DNA from: Pseudomonas syringae
Lineage (GTDB): Bacteria > Pseudomonadota > Gammaproteobacteria > Pseudomonadales > Pseudomonadaceae
Length of the DNA: 64,000 nt
Assembly (NCBI RefSeq): GCF_023278085.1
Contig: NZ_CP066265.1
Location: 774,501-838,500 of the forward strand
Direction of reading: 5' to 3'
The notes below the pieces were generated by a model. That model was not told the origin of the DNA. It saw only the letters and a list, made by a program, of their open reading frames with translations, and did not search any database. Positions 18,450-30,700 of the stretch are shown piece by piece. Numbering within the stretch: the first letter of the stretch is position 1; each line of letters starts with the position of its first letter. The position numbers and the translations under genes were made by a program.

Positions 18450-19234
18450 TCAGAACGCCAGTTTGAAGCCGATGATGCCCAGCATGATGGCCAGACAAGG
18501 GCGCAGCAGATCATCGGACACACGACCCGCCATATGACTGCCCAGGTAAATGCCCGGCAACGACCCCATCAATAGCCAGCCCAGCAATTCCCAGTTCATA
18601 TTGCCCATGCTCGCGTGGCCTAAACCTGCGACCAGTGTCAGTGGCACCGCGTGCGCGATTTCCGTGCCGACCAGGCGGCGGGTGGGTAGCAAGGGATAAA
18701 GAATGAACAGCGCCACAGTGCCCAGCGCGCCCGCCCCGATAGACGTCAGCGCAACCATGGTGCCAAGGATCAGGCCAGTGATGACTGTCAGCACGGTCAG
18801 GCTGTTGCCGCTGAAAAAAGATTTTCCGTCGCCACGGCCGTGGGCGAAGGCGAGCAACTTCTTCTTGAACAGAATGGCGGTCGCGGTGAGCAACAGGACA
18901 AACCCAGTGCCTGTTTGATGATCGCGTTCAACGCTTCAGGAGCTGTGTGCAGCGAGCTGAGGAACCACAGCGTCATCATTACTGCCGGGACGCTGCCGAG
19001 TGTCAGCAGGCCAGTCACTTTCCAGTCGATATTGTCGTTTTTGCGGTGTACCAGAACCCCGCCGGATTTGGTAATCGCGGCATACAGCAGGTCCGTCCCC
19101 ACCGCGGTCGCCGGATTGATACCAAACCACAGCAGAATCGGCGTCATCAACGAACCGCCACCGACCCCCGTCATGCCCACGATAAAACCGACCACCAGCC
19201 CTGCCACTACAAAACCCAGATTACCCGCTTCCAT
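18450..19234 (-). pseudogene. TauE/SafE sulfite-exporter family permease, broken by a one-base frameshift
   Basis: Two overlapping frames together make one TauE/SafE permease of about 260 residues. The N-terminal half starts MEAGNLGFVVAGLVVGFIVG (ATG 19234, AGGG upstream) with the signature GMTGVGGGSLMTPILLW and runs to AIIKQALG. The C-terminal half continues from VLLLTATAILFKKK to LAIMLGIIGFKLAF, including the second repeat LTSIGAGALGTVALFIL. The frames join at 18900-18906, where one base appears to be missing in the GGG/TTT run. Both halves keep family residues throughout, so the break is recent or a sequencing error. An intact version would export sulfite, taurine-related or other organosulfur anions. 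Confidence 0.85.
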
Positions 19235-19325
19235 AACCAACCCTGTCGTACATATGCATCAGGCAAAAAGAGCCGGGAAGCATAACGACTTGAGTCTGAA
19301 ATGGTTATGAAGAAGTGATCTAAGG

Positions 19326-21149
19326 TTATAACCGCTTGTCACGGATTACCGCAGCTTCGGCGGCCTCGACAACGCTTTGCAGGCGGCGGGTCGGGCCCAG
19401 CCAGTCCAGCAGCGCGTCGGCTTCCATGGGTTTGGCAATCAGATAGCCTTGACCTTCGTCACAGCCCCATTGCTTGACCAGGCGGCGGATGTCGTCTGTC
19501 TCTATACCTTCCGCCACGACGCAGTAGCCCAGCTTTTTGGCCAGACCGATCAAGGCTTTGACCAGCCGCTGATCAGTCTTGTCAGAGGCCAGATTACGGA
19601 TCAGCGACTGATCAAGCTTGACCGTGGTGGCCGGTAGCTGGCGCAGGTAATTCCAGTTGCTGTAGCCCGTGCCGAAGTCATCAATGGCCACATCCATGCC
19701 CATCTGGCGCATGCGTTCCAGTTGATGGCGCACTTCGGCCGGATTGTGCATCAACGCACCTTCGGTGAATTCCAGCTCAAACCGGGTCGGATCGATCTTG
19801 TGCTGGCCCAAAAGGCGGATCATGCGGTCCGTAAAGGCCGGGCCGGTGAGGTCTTCCGGGCTGACGTTGATGGCAATACGGAAATCGAACCCCTGCTGCT
19901 GCCAGCGTGCTGCCTGTTCGATCGCGCTCTTCAATACCCACAGGCTCAGCGGGCGCATCAGGGCCGTCTTTTCGGCCAGCGGTATGAACTCGGCAGGGCC
20001 GATGGGGCCGAGCGTCGGGTGGTTCCAGCGCAGCAAGGCTTCTACCGAGGTGCACAGGCCGGACTCCAGGTCGATGCGGGGCTGGTAAACCAGGCGCAAC
20101 TGATCGTGGGCATGCACGGCGGTGGTCAACGAACTGAGCAACATGAAAGCGCGTTGCTGGGCAGCATCAAAGTGCGGTTCGTACATCGCCCAGCCGAGGT
20201 CGCGATCACGTGCGTCGTCGGCCGCGCTGATGACCATGCGCATCCAGTCCTGGTTTCCATTCGGATCGCGGTTCAGGCTCACGACGCCGAGACCCACCTG
20301 CATCTGAACCGGAATACCCCTGCATTCGACAGGCGTCTCGAAGTCTCGCAGGAGGGTGCGAAACAGGTGATCAGGCACACGGTCCCCCGGCAGCAGAAAG
20401 CCGAAGCGGGTAGGGCTGACCTTGTACAGTGAGCAACCCTGCGGTAACAGGCTCTCCAGGCGGGCCTTGATCTCCGTCACCATGTCCTGAGAGAAGCTGT
20501 AACCGAGCGCCTTGACGATATCGTTCAGGAACGTGGAGGTGATCATGTCCACCGCCACCAGTTGGTAATCGATACCGGATGCCAGCGCCTGCTGAATGTC
20601 TTCCTGCAGTCGCGACCGGTTGTAAAGGCCGGTGGGCTGATCGATGAAGCAACTGAGCCGCAGGCTGACGATGCGCTTCATGACCAGCGACGCAAAACCC
20701 TTGAGCATCTGCATCTGCTGCTCGGTCATAGGCTCGCGAGGCTGGGTGTCGATCACGCACAGACTGCCCAGTGCCAGGCCGTCATCAGTAATCAGCGGGG
20801 CTCCGGCGTAATAGCGGATATCAGGGTGCCCGGTGACCAGACCGTTGTTCATGAAGCGCTCGTCGATCGTGGCATTGGGCACCTCGAACAACGTGTCGGA
20901 AAGAATCGTGTAGGCACAAAACGAAACGTTGCGCGGCGTCTCTCTAGCCTTCAGACCGACCCTTGAGCGAAACCACTGACGATTTTCGTCAACGATCGAG
21001 ACCAGCGCGATGGGCGCCTGAAAGAACGCGGCGGTCATCGCTACGATCTCGTCCAGCACCTCATCCGAGGTGTCTTCAAGTACGCACAGCTCCCTGATAC
21101 GCAATAAGCGTTGCGTTTCATTCATCGGGATGGGGGCGCTGGCGTTCAT
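19326..21149 (-). CDS. GAF / degenerate GGDEF / EAL protein (likely c-di-GMP phosphodiesterase)
   Basis: A 607-residue signalling protein. An N-terminal GAF domain (about residues 20-165; SFCAYTILSD and GSLCVIDTQPREP motifs) is followed by a GGDEF-like domain (about 170-320) in which the catalytic GGDEF is replaced (SPTRFGFLLPGD), so no cyclase activity is expected. The C-terminal EAL domain (about 340-590) keeps the key motifs: SVEALLRW, NVSPEDL, ELEFTEG, AIDDFGTGYS, KLDQSLI, VAEGIET and GQGYLIAKP. It therefore probably hydrolyses c-di-GMP in response to a GAF ligand. No membrane segments are seen. It is divergent from the large cdiA gene. Confidence 0.9.
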   Translation of the reverse strand: MNASAPIPMNETQRLLRIRELCVLEDTSDEVLDEIVAMTAAFFQAPIALVSIVDENRQWFRSRVGLKARETPRNVSFCAYTILSDTLFEVPNATIDERFMNNGLVTGHPDIRYYAGAPLITDDGLALGSLCVIDTQPREPMTEQQMQMLKGFASLVMKRIVSLRLSCFIDQPTGLYNRSRLQEDIQQALASGIDYQLVAVDMITSTFLNDIVKALGYSFSQDMVTEIKARLESLLPQGCSLYKVSPTRFGFLLPGDRVPDHLFRTLLRDFETPVECRGIPVQMQVGLGVVSLNRDPNGNQDWMRMVISAADDARDRDLGWAMYEPHFDAAQQRAFMLLSSLTTAVHAHDQLRLVYQPRIDLESGLCTSVEALLRWNHPTLGPIGPAEFIPLAEKTALMRPLSLWVLKSAIEQAARWQQQGFDFRIAINVSPEDLTGPAFTDRMIRLLGQHKIDPTRFELEFTEGALMHNPAEVRHQLERMRQMGMDVAIDDFGTGYSNWNYLRQLPATTVKLDQSLIRNLASDKTDQRLVKALIGLAKKLGYCVVAEGIETDDIRRLVKQWGCDEGQGYLIAKPMEADALLDWLGPTRRLQSVVEAAEAAVIRDKRL

Positions 21150-21742
21150 AAAATTCTCGCTGGGTGCTCAGTGATGACTATTTGACATCACGTTATTCAC
21201 TTTAACAGACGAAAAAATTTCGACTACGGGCGCGCGACAAACAGTTAGTCGGCAGAAGCGTAAGTTTTTTGAGGGCAGTTTGTCCTACAAGCCTTGCAGG
21301 GTAAGGGGTCCCTTATTGTTTTCGGGGCTTTACGGTGATTACCGTTCGTCGCTTGGTATGAATCAATCAATATTAGCGACTGCGCTCGACGCCGGTGATG
21401 AGTGGGTGTAATCGACGACCGCATTAGTGTGAGCGACTTCACGAATATTTTGCCCGGCAGGGAATTTTCCGCTTTGCAAAGTGTCTTTGTCGGAACTGAT
21501 ACAAATTGCGACAATTTTTACACCTTTAGTTGCTCTGTCTCAGTGGTCGTACGTCGAGTTTTTCGGCCAGCAATTGTTTATCGCGCCTTATCCAGCACGT
21601 GACCTGTGTGGCCTTTTACATGGCTCGCAGGCGCGAATGTGTGCCCCGCTTCTATTGCCTCATGCTCATCCACAAGGGTGAGCCTGAATCGTGCCCGTGT
21701 GGGCTGTTTTCGATTAGTCAGACTTGCTCCGAGACCTTGAAT
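21150..21742. other. Intergenic region before the CdiA gene
   Basis: About 590 bases between two divergently transcribed genes. The frame of cdiA stays open upstream to about 21530, but that extension has no ribosome binding site and precedes the signal peptide, so I treat it as untranslated leader. The stretch 21250-21520 is AT-richer, as expected of a promoter region. I see no cdiB-like gene. Confidence 0.5.
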
Positions 21743-24700
21743 ATGGACGTTCGCCAATTTGAATTTCTGTCGCGCCAGCCTTCGGCTCAGACGGCCCCGC
21801 GCGCCAGCTTCATGGGGATGCCCAAGCGCTTGCTGGCATTGCTGCTGGCGAACGTCATGTTCTGGCAACCGGTCTGGGCGCAGGCCGAAGGCATTGCGGT
21901 CAGTGGCACTACAAACACCTCCATAGGCCAGGCTGGCAATGGCGTGCCGGTGATCAACATCGCCGCGCCCAACGGGGCCGGGCTGTCGCATAACCAGTAC
22001 CAGCAGTACAACGTCGACAGCAAAGGCGTGATTCTGAACAACGCCACCAATGCCGTACAAGCCACCAAGCTGGGCGGCAATATTCTCGGCAACAGCCAAC
22101 TGGGCGGGCGTGCCGCCAGTACCATCCTTAATGAAGTCACTGGCGCCAATGCCAGCCAGCTCAATGGTTATACCGAAGTGGCCGGGCAGGCGGCGCGGGT
22201 GATCATTGCCAACCCGTATGGCGTGAGTTGCAACGGCTGCGGCTTCATCAATACCCCGCGTGTGACCCTCAGCACCGGCAAGCCCGTGCTGGATGCGAAT
22301 GGCAAGCTCGATCACTTCGCGGTAGACGGCGGCAGCATCAGCATCGACGGCCAGGGGCTGGATGCGAGTGCTGTCGATCAGTTCGACCTGATCACCCGAT
22401 CGGCGAAAATCAACGCCGATATCTATGCCAGACAACTGAATATCATCACCGGCGCCAACGACGTTAACGCCGACACGCTGGCGACCACCGCGCGTGCCGC
22501 CAATGCTGCCGACACGCCGCAACTGGCCATCGACTCCTCGGCACTGGGCGGCATGTACGCCAATGCGATCAAGCTGGTCGGCACCGAGCAGGGTGTCGGC
22601 GTGAAGACGGCGGGGAACATGGCTGCCAGTGGCGGCGATATCCAGATCGATGCCAACGGCCACCTGAACATGGCACAGGCCTCGGCGCAGGGTGCGCTGA
22701 ACGTCAACGCACCCAGCGTCGAAATGACCGGCAAAACCTACGCGAGCAGCGTCAACGTGCGCACCCCCGGCGAGCTGGTCAACCAGCAAAGCCTGGCGGC
22801 ACGCGAGCGGGTCGAGATCAATGCAGGCAAGGTCACCAACGCGGGCACCATCGCTTCGGGCATCGAGGCCGACAACAGCCGCAACGCCACAGGTGACGTC
22901 ACAATCAACGCGCCGATGGTCGCCAACAGCGGCAACATCGAAGCCAGTCGCGCACTGACCATTAACGCGGCTCAGGCCCTGAACAATCAAGGCGTAGTGC
23001 AGGGCGGCGCTGTCAACCTCGCCAGCGGCCAGATCACCAATCAGGGAGTGGCGGCACGTCTCGTCGGCGAACAGTCGCTGTTCATCTCTGCCCCTGCCAT
23101 CGTCAACCTGTCCGGCGTGATCCGTTTCGCTACCGGGCAGGCGGCCAGCCTGCAACTCGACAGCCTCGATAACCGCGAAGGCCTGATTCAGGCAACGGGC
23201 GGCAGCCTGGCGATCAGCGCGGGCGCACTGGATAACAGTGCCGGTCAGATCGATGCCGACAGCCTTACGGTGGCGTCCACCACGCTCAACAACCGCTCCG
23301 GCCTGCTGTCAGCCCGTGCGGGCGATGCACGTGTGACGGCGACTGGCGCACTGGACAATACCGGCGGTACCGTTCAGGCGCAGAACCTGCTGAGCGTCAA
23401 CGGTGGCAATGTGCTCAACCAGAGCGGCCGCCTGCTGGGAGCGGGCATCGACGTGACGGCGCCGGGCGCACAGATCGACAACCGTAGCGGCCTGATCCAG
23501 GCATCGGGCGGCAGCCTGGTAATCAACGCGGATACGCTGGATAACAGTGCCGGTCAGGTCGACGGCACCAGCCTTACTGTGGCGTCCACTTCGCTCAACA
23601 ACCGCTCCGGCCTGTTGTCAGCCCGTGCGGGTGATGCACGTGTGACGGCGACTCGCGCACTGGACAACACCGGCGGCACTGTTCAGGCGCAGAACCTGCT
23701 GAGCGTCACGGGTGGCAATGTCCTCAACCAGAGCGGCCGCCTGCTGGCGGTTGCCGGCAATCTCGACCTTAACGCGACAGGCCTGGATAACCGCAGCGGC
23801 AGCGTGCTGGGGGCGGGCGTCAAGGTGAGCGCACCGGGTGCGCAGATCGACAACCGTGGCGGCAAAATCGTCGGTGACCGCATCGACCTGAACGCCGCCG
23901 GTCTCGACAACCGCGAGCAAGGCCTGCTGGCCGCCAGCACGCAGGGCATGGCCCTGAGCTTCGACCCGACCGCGAGCCAGGCTCAGTTGCTCAACAGCGG
24001 CGGCCAGATCCAGAGCGACGGCAGCCTGCTGGTTAGCGGCGCATGGCTGGACAACAGCGCTGGGACGCTGCTGGGCCAGAATGTGCTGATCGACGCTTCG
24101 CGCCTGATCAACGACAACAACGGCGCACTGGTCAGCAATGGCGGCGACGTCACCCTGAAGATCAGCAACCTGCTGAGCAACATGACCGGCATCATTGATG
24201 CGGGCAGCAGCCTGGTCACGATCAGCGGTTCGTCTGACCTCAACAACCAGGGCGGCAGCATTCGCGGCAATCAGCTGAGTCTGCAAGCAACCACCCTGCG
24301 CAACGGCCAGCAGGGCCAATTGGTCGCAGGCAGTGGCGGGCTGGTCTACACCGGCAGCACGCTGGACAACAATGGCGGTACGCTGCTCAGCAGTGGGGGC
24401 ACCACACGGCTGGAGTTGGGCAGCGGCACCGTCAGCAACGTCGGCGGTACGATTCAGGGCGACACCGTAAGCGTCACCGCCGGCTCGCTGGACACCAGCA
24501 GCGACGGCAGCAAGGCGGGCATGCTCTCAAGCCTGGTCGACAGCCTGACCCTGAACGTGGACGCGCTGACCAGCGATGCGGGCAAACTCTTCGCCAGGAC
24601 CTTGCTGGTATCAACCGGCACCACCCTGTCGAACACCAACGGCAGCCAGCTAAGCGGCGACAGCGTCAACCTCACCGCGGCCAACCTGATCAACCGCGGC

Positions 24701-27700
24701 GGCCTGATCGAATCCAATACCACGCTGAATCTGCAAGGCGGCTCGCTGGACAACACCTCGGGGCAATTGCGCGCCTTGGGCAACCGGGTCAATAACAGCA
24801 ACGGTGCCAGCGCACTGCGCGCTCTGGCCACCGACACCAGCACGTTCGATTTCGCCGGCAGCATCACCAACCAGAGCGGCCGTATCGGAGTCGGCAATAC
24901 CGACTTCGCCCTGAAGGCCGATGCGCTGGACAACCGCGCAGGCAGCATCGAGCACGCCAACACCGGCCTGTTGACCCTGGACTTCAATCGGGTCACCGGC
25001 GCGGGGGGCAGCATTACCGCGCTGGGCAGCGGTGACTGGAATTTCGGCGCTGTCGACGGGCTGGGCAATGTGCAGCTCAACAACGCGTTGACCTACACCA
25101 GTGATTCGCTGGCGCTGCTGGCCGGTGACCGGCTGGCCAGCGGCAGCGGACTGACCCTCAACCTGAACAGCCTGAATAATGGCGGCGAACTGCTCAGTGA
25201 TGGCGACCTGGTCCTCAACCTTAACGGCGATCTGACCAACAGCGGCCGCCTGTCTGCGCAGAACCTGCTGACCATCACCGCCAACAACGTCAGCCAGAAC
25301 GGTGGCCGCATTGGCGCGGGCAGCGATACGCGCCTGAACCTCAGTGGCACCCTCGACAACCTCGGCTACCTGACCGCGCGCCAGAACCTGCGCATCGACG
25401 CGGCACAGATCGAAAACCGCGGCACGTTGGGCGCACAGGGCACCGTCAACCTCAATGCCAACAACGCCATCACCAACAGCGCCGACTCGCTGCTGTTCAG
25501 CGGCGGCGCCATGGCCTTACGCACCGGCACGTTCAGCAACCTGTATGGCGATGTCTACAGCCGTGGCGACCTGAGCATAGCCAACCTGGACGGCAGCGCC
25601 GCACAACGCTTCAGTAACCTGTCCGGCACGGTGGAAAGTGAAGGCGCTATCGCAATCAACGCCGCCTCCGTGGAAAACGCCAAGGCCGAGTTCGAACTGG
25701 GGCAGAGCATCGTCACCGGCAGCCTGGACTGGCAGTGCAGCCAGCACTGCGGCGGTCATGATTCGTTCAAGCGTGGTCACATCACCATCAACCAGACTTT
25801 TGTCGAAAGCGCCATCAAGGACTCGCCATCGGCGCGTCTGGTCGCCGGCAAGGATCTCGATGTGCAGGCCGACAACGTCCAGAACCGCTACAGCCTGCTG
25901 GCCGCCAACGGTAACCTGACGATCACCGCCAACGACCTGCTCAACCAGGGCGCTTCCGAGCGCACCGGGCAGAACACCATCAAGATCAGGGCGCAGGGCC
26001 GCGTCAACACCGGCTATTGGGATCAGATGGATTTCATCGACGTCCCGGCCTTCAACGCTGCCGTGGCGGCCGGCAATTTCGACCCGGTACGCTTCGAGGA
26101 GTTGAAAAGCCGTTCCACTGACAGCCGGTTTATCGAACAGAGCAACGTCACCGTCTGGAGCGACGATCCGCAACCCAAATACGCCGCCACGCTGCAAGCC
26201 GGTGGCACGGTCAACCTGAACGTCGCGCGCACCGTGCAAAACGGCTCGCTGCGCGCCAACAACACCCCGGAAATCCTCACCGGCACCCTCGGCGAGGATC
26301 AGACCGCCCTCAAGGTCGGCGGGATCGACATCACCATCAACAAGCAGGCCTCCGAGGCCAGCGCCGCCAGCGTGGCATCCGTTCAGCCGGTGCAGCGCGT
26401 CGCCGCCGACGGCAGCGTGCAGACCGTCTTCACCCCGGTGGACTACAGCGGCATTCCGTTTGCTGCTGTGGACCCGACCGCAGGCGCGACCTTCCAGTTG
26501 CCGAAGGGCGACTACGGGCTGTTCATCCGCAACCCCGATCCGACCAGCAACTACCTGATCGAGACCAACCCGAACCTGACCAACCTGTCGCAGTTCCTCG
26601 GTTCCGATTACATCCTCAGCCAGCTCAACATTAACCCTGACAGCAACTGGCGTCGTCTGGGCGATGGTCTCTACGAACAGCGTCTGATACGCGACGCCGT
26701 GCTGGCGCAAACCGGCCAGCGCTTCCTCGCAGACGGCCTGACCAGCGACTACGACCAGTACCGCTACCTGATGGACAACGCTCTGGCCAGCAAGGACGCC
26801 CTGAACCTGAGCCTCGGCGTCTCGCTGACCGGCGAACAGGTCAGCGCCCTGACCCACGACATCGTGTGGATGGAAAACCGTGTCGTCGATGGCCAGAAAG
26901 TCCTCGTGCCGGTGCTGTACCTGGCCCAGGCCGACTCACGCAACGTACGGGGCAACAGCCTGATTCAAGGCCGTGACCTGAACCTTATTTCCGGCGGCGA
27001 CCTGATCAACGTCGGCACCCTGCGCGCCAGCAACAACCTCAACGTCAGCAGCGGCGGCAGTATCTATCAGGGCGGCCTGGTCGACGCAGGCAACAACCTG
27101 CAGATGACCGCCCAAGACAGCATTCGCAACGCGATGGCCGGGGAGATCCGTGGCGGGCGAGTGAGCCTCACCGCCGTCAAAGGCGACATCCTCAACGACC
27201 GCACGGCGATTCAGGTCGGTGACGGCGTCGGCATGCGCACCGTGACCGACACCGGCAGCACCATCACCGCCCGCGAAAACCTCGCCCTCAACGCCGGTCG
27301 CGACATCACCAACTACGGGGCCATGAGCGCCGGTGGCGACCTGTCGCTTAAGGCTGGCAATGACATCAATCTGCTGGCCAAAACCGACAGCAGCAAGGAC
27401 TACCAGATCATCACCGGCGGTCGTAAGTCGACCATGACCACCGACGTCAAGAACCTTGCGTCCACGGTCAGCGCCGGTGGCAACGTTAGCATCGACGCTG
27501 CGCGCGACGTCAACGTCCTCGCCAGCCAGGCCAAGGCCGGCAACGACCTGATCATCAACGCAGGCCGCGACTTCAACGTCAGCTCGGCCAGCGACTCGCA
27601 CAACGTCGAAACCCGCACCAAACACAACAACAAACGCACCCTCGAAGAAAACGGCCAGACCACCCAGCTCGCCAGCGAACTGACCGCAGGCAACACCTTC

Positions 27701-30700
27701 ATTGCCCAGGCCGGGCGCGACACCAAACTCGTCGCCAGCAAGATCACCGCGGGTAACGAAGCCTACCTGTACAGCGGCAACACCCTGAGCCTGCTTGCGG
27801 CTCAGGACAGCACGCACACCCTGTACGACATGAAGAAAAAGGGCAGCTTCGGCGCCAAACAGGCCCAGCGCGACGAAGTTACCCAGACCACCAACGTCGG
27901 CACTGAAATTCGCACCGCAGGCAACCTCACCCTGGCCAGCAACGGCGACCAGCTGTACCAGGTCGCCAAGCTCAGCAGCGGCAAGGACCTGACCCTGCAA
28001 AGCGGCGGGGCAGTGACCTTCGAAGGCGTGAAAGACCTGCACGACGAGAGCCATACCAAGAGCAAAAGCGACATGGCCTGGTTCTCGATGAAAGGCAAAG
28101 GCAACACCGACGAAACCCTGCGCCAGAGCGAACTGGTCGCCCAGGGCCAGACTGTGATTCAGGCGGTGAACGGGCTGAAGATCGACGTCAAGCAAGTCAA
28201 TCAGCAAACCGTTAGCCAGACCATCGACACCATGGTCAAGGCCGATCCGCAACTGGCGTGGATCAAGGACGCCGAGCAGCGCGGGGATGTGGACTGGCGG
28301 CAGGTGAAAGAGCTTCACGACTCGTTCAAGTACAACAACTCGGGCATGGGCCAGGCGGCGATGCTGGCGGTGATCATCATCGTCACCGTGGTGACGGCGG
28401 GTGGGGCGAGTGCGCTGGCAGGAGGCGCAGCAAGCGCGACCGCAGGTTCGGGAACCGCCATGGCGGCGGCGACCACCACTGAGGCTCTCGCAGCAGGCGC
28501 TACGTATACCGCTGCCGGCTGGGGCAACGTAATGGCCACGGCAGCCCTCACCTCCATGGCCAGTACCGGCGCGGTCAGCGTCATCAACAACAAGGGCAAT
28601 CTGGGCGTCGCGCTGAAGGACACCTTTGGCAGCGACAGCCTGAAAAACGCCACCATCGGCGCGCTGACCGCTGGCGCCTTGAACTACGCAGACAGCACCT
28701 GGTTCCAGGGCGCGAGCCCGGCCAACGGTGACGGTGCGAAGGTCATCACGGGCGGGTCGGTACAAAATCCGGGCTACGCCAAAGAATGGCTCAGCTGGCA
28801 GAAGGCGCAGGACGCAGTCGTGCGCAGCGGCACGCACGCCGTTATCGAAAGCGGCATCTCCACCGCCATCAACGGCGGCAGCCTGAAAGACAATCTGGGT
28901 TCGGCGCTGGTGTCGCAAGGCTTTGACCTGGCCGCTGCGGCGGGTAACAAGAATCTGGGCGACTTTGCGGACTTCATGGAGCTGGACCCAGGCTCGGCGG
29001 AGAAAGTCTTCCTGCACGCCATGCTGGGTGGCGCATTTTCAGCCGCCCGCGGGGGAGACTTTAAAACAGGCGCCATTGCTGCCGGAGCGGCTGAGGGGTT
29101 GACCGCCGTTGCAGCCGACGGCATGGGTAAATACCTTAACGCCCGCTTCGTAACAGACGAGCAGTTCCGGGTCGCTACGGCGCAGATCGTCGGTATTGCG
29201 GCGGGGTCGCTGGTCAACGGCGATCCGAACGATGCGGCGTGGGTGGCGGGGAATGTTGAGCGGTATAACGAGCAACTGCACCCGAGGGCAGTTGAGCTTA
29301 TCAAGAAAGAAGCGCCGCAATTCGCGGCTGACACGAATATCCCTACGGCAGAAGCCGAGCAGCGTCTGGCGCAAGCAGCGGTCTACAAAACCGACAAGAA
29401 CTGGAACGGGGTGATGACCGAGAACGGCAATGTGCCGGACGAGACCACCCTTAAATACCTGGGCACTGCACTGGCACCGATGGCTGGCCAGTACGCCGCG
29501 CCAATTTCATCCGATGTACCGACCACACAAACCGAAAGGGTGTACACACCGGCTGAAACGTCCACGTTGCTCAACCAGTTTGCGGACACCAATCCAGCAA
29601 GGTACGCCGACACCTCAATCAACTCGATCAACTTTCAGGGCGCCTATAAGGGTGACCTGACGTACGACTATGCCCGCTTCTACGACAGAAACATCGCTGT
29701 TTCCTACGACCTCGGTAACACGGTCAGCGGCGGGCTCTCCGGTACATGGCAGGGCGCCAAGGCAGCCATTTCCAATACGGTGAGTTCTGCCTGGTCGCTG
29801 CTGAGCAGCCCGGTGCAGAGCAGTGAGCAACTGGCCAATGGCGTGATGTCACTGACCAAAAACCCTCTCGCCTCCGCATGGAACAGCCTTGAGTCAAGCC
29901 AGAGCAAGGAAGGGCTGGCAACTGCTTACCAGATGCAGGGCAACAACGAAGCGGCTGCTGCGATCCGCAATCAGGGCAATGTGGAGTTTGGGCTGAACCT
30001 GGTACCGGTAGAGCGGGTTGTTTCGCTGGCTAAGTGGGGAACGGTTGCCAAGGGGGGAGACGAATTCGGCTTTGCAGGAAAGTCTACCGAAGAGCTTTTT
30101 GATACGCCGCCTATCAAGCCGATTCCGGTTCCCGGAGATTACGATCTTGTAGGTGCAAAAGGAAGTATTGTCAGCGATTCTCGACTCCCCGAGTGGTATC
30201 GCTTAGATGGAGCGGCAGGTGCCGATCTTGTTGTCTATGATGCCGGGCTGCCTGAGGGAGGTCGCCGCATTATCAACACCCGTACGGGCAACTTTGAAGT
30301 GTTGGGTGCAGATGGTAAGGTGTATTTCGATGGGCCTACTGGTTTAGTTCCCAAGGACGGCGGCGTTCTAGCTACGCTTTCAAGCGCCGAGAAGGCGAGT
30401 GGTCCAAAAGGTGCTGGGACGGTTGAGACGAAAGCTGTTCAAAGCAGTGAACGAATACTCTCTGGCACACCAGGCCAAGTTACTGGTGGTAGTTCGTCTA
30501 AGCTCGGGAAGAATTTAAATGAAGATATGGGTCGAAGCCGCTCTGATTCATGGTCTGGCTATCAAGCTCAGCATCTAATCCCCTCCGAATTAAAGCGTCA
30601 TCCTATATTGGAAAAGGTTGGTATAGATTTAGATGATGCTTCGAATGGAATATTCCTGCCCGCCAGCAACGCAAAGCCAGAAGGACTGGTTAGCAGTATG

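Noticed and set aside
18797..19240. Two separate TauE half-genes as real independent genes
   Set aside because: The tail of the upstream frame after the junction (SCCSPRPPFCSRRS) is out-of-frame translation, and the two halves rebuild one permease.
21530..21742. N-terminal extension of CdiA from the upstream in-frame start
   Set aside because: The extra 71 residues have no ribosome binding site and would bury the signal peptide; no ESPR-type extended signal motif is recognisable.
26936..29017. 693-codon minus-strand frame inside cdiA
   Set aside because: Antisense shadow of the repetitive cdiA sequence; no family resemblance.
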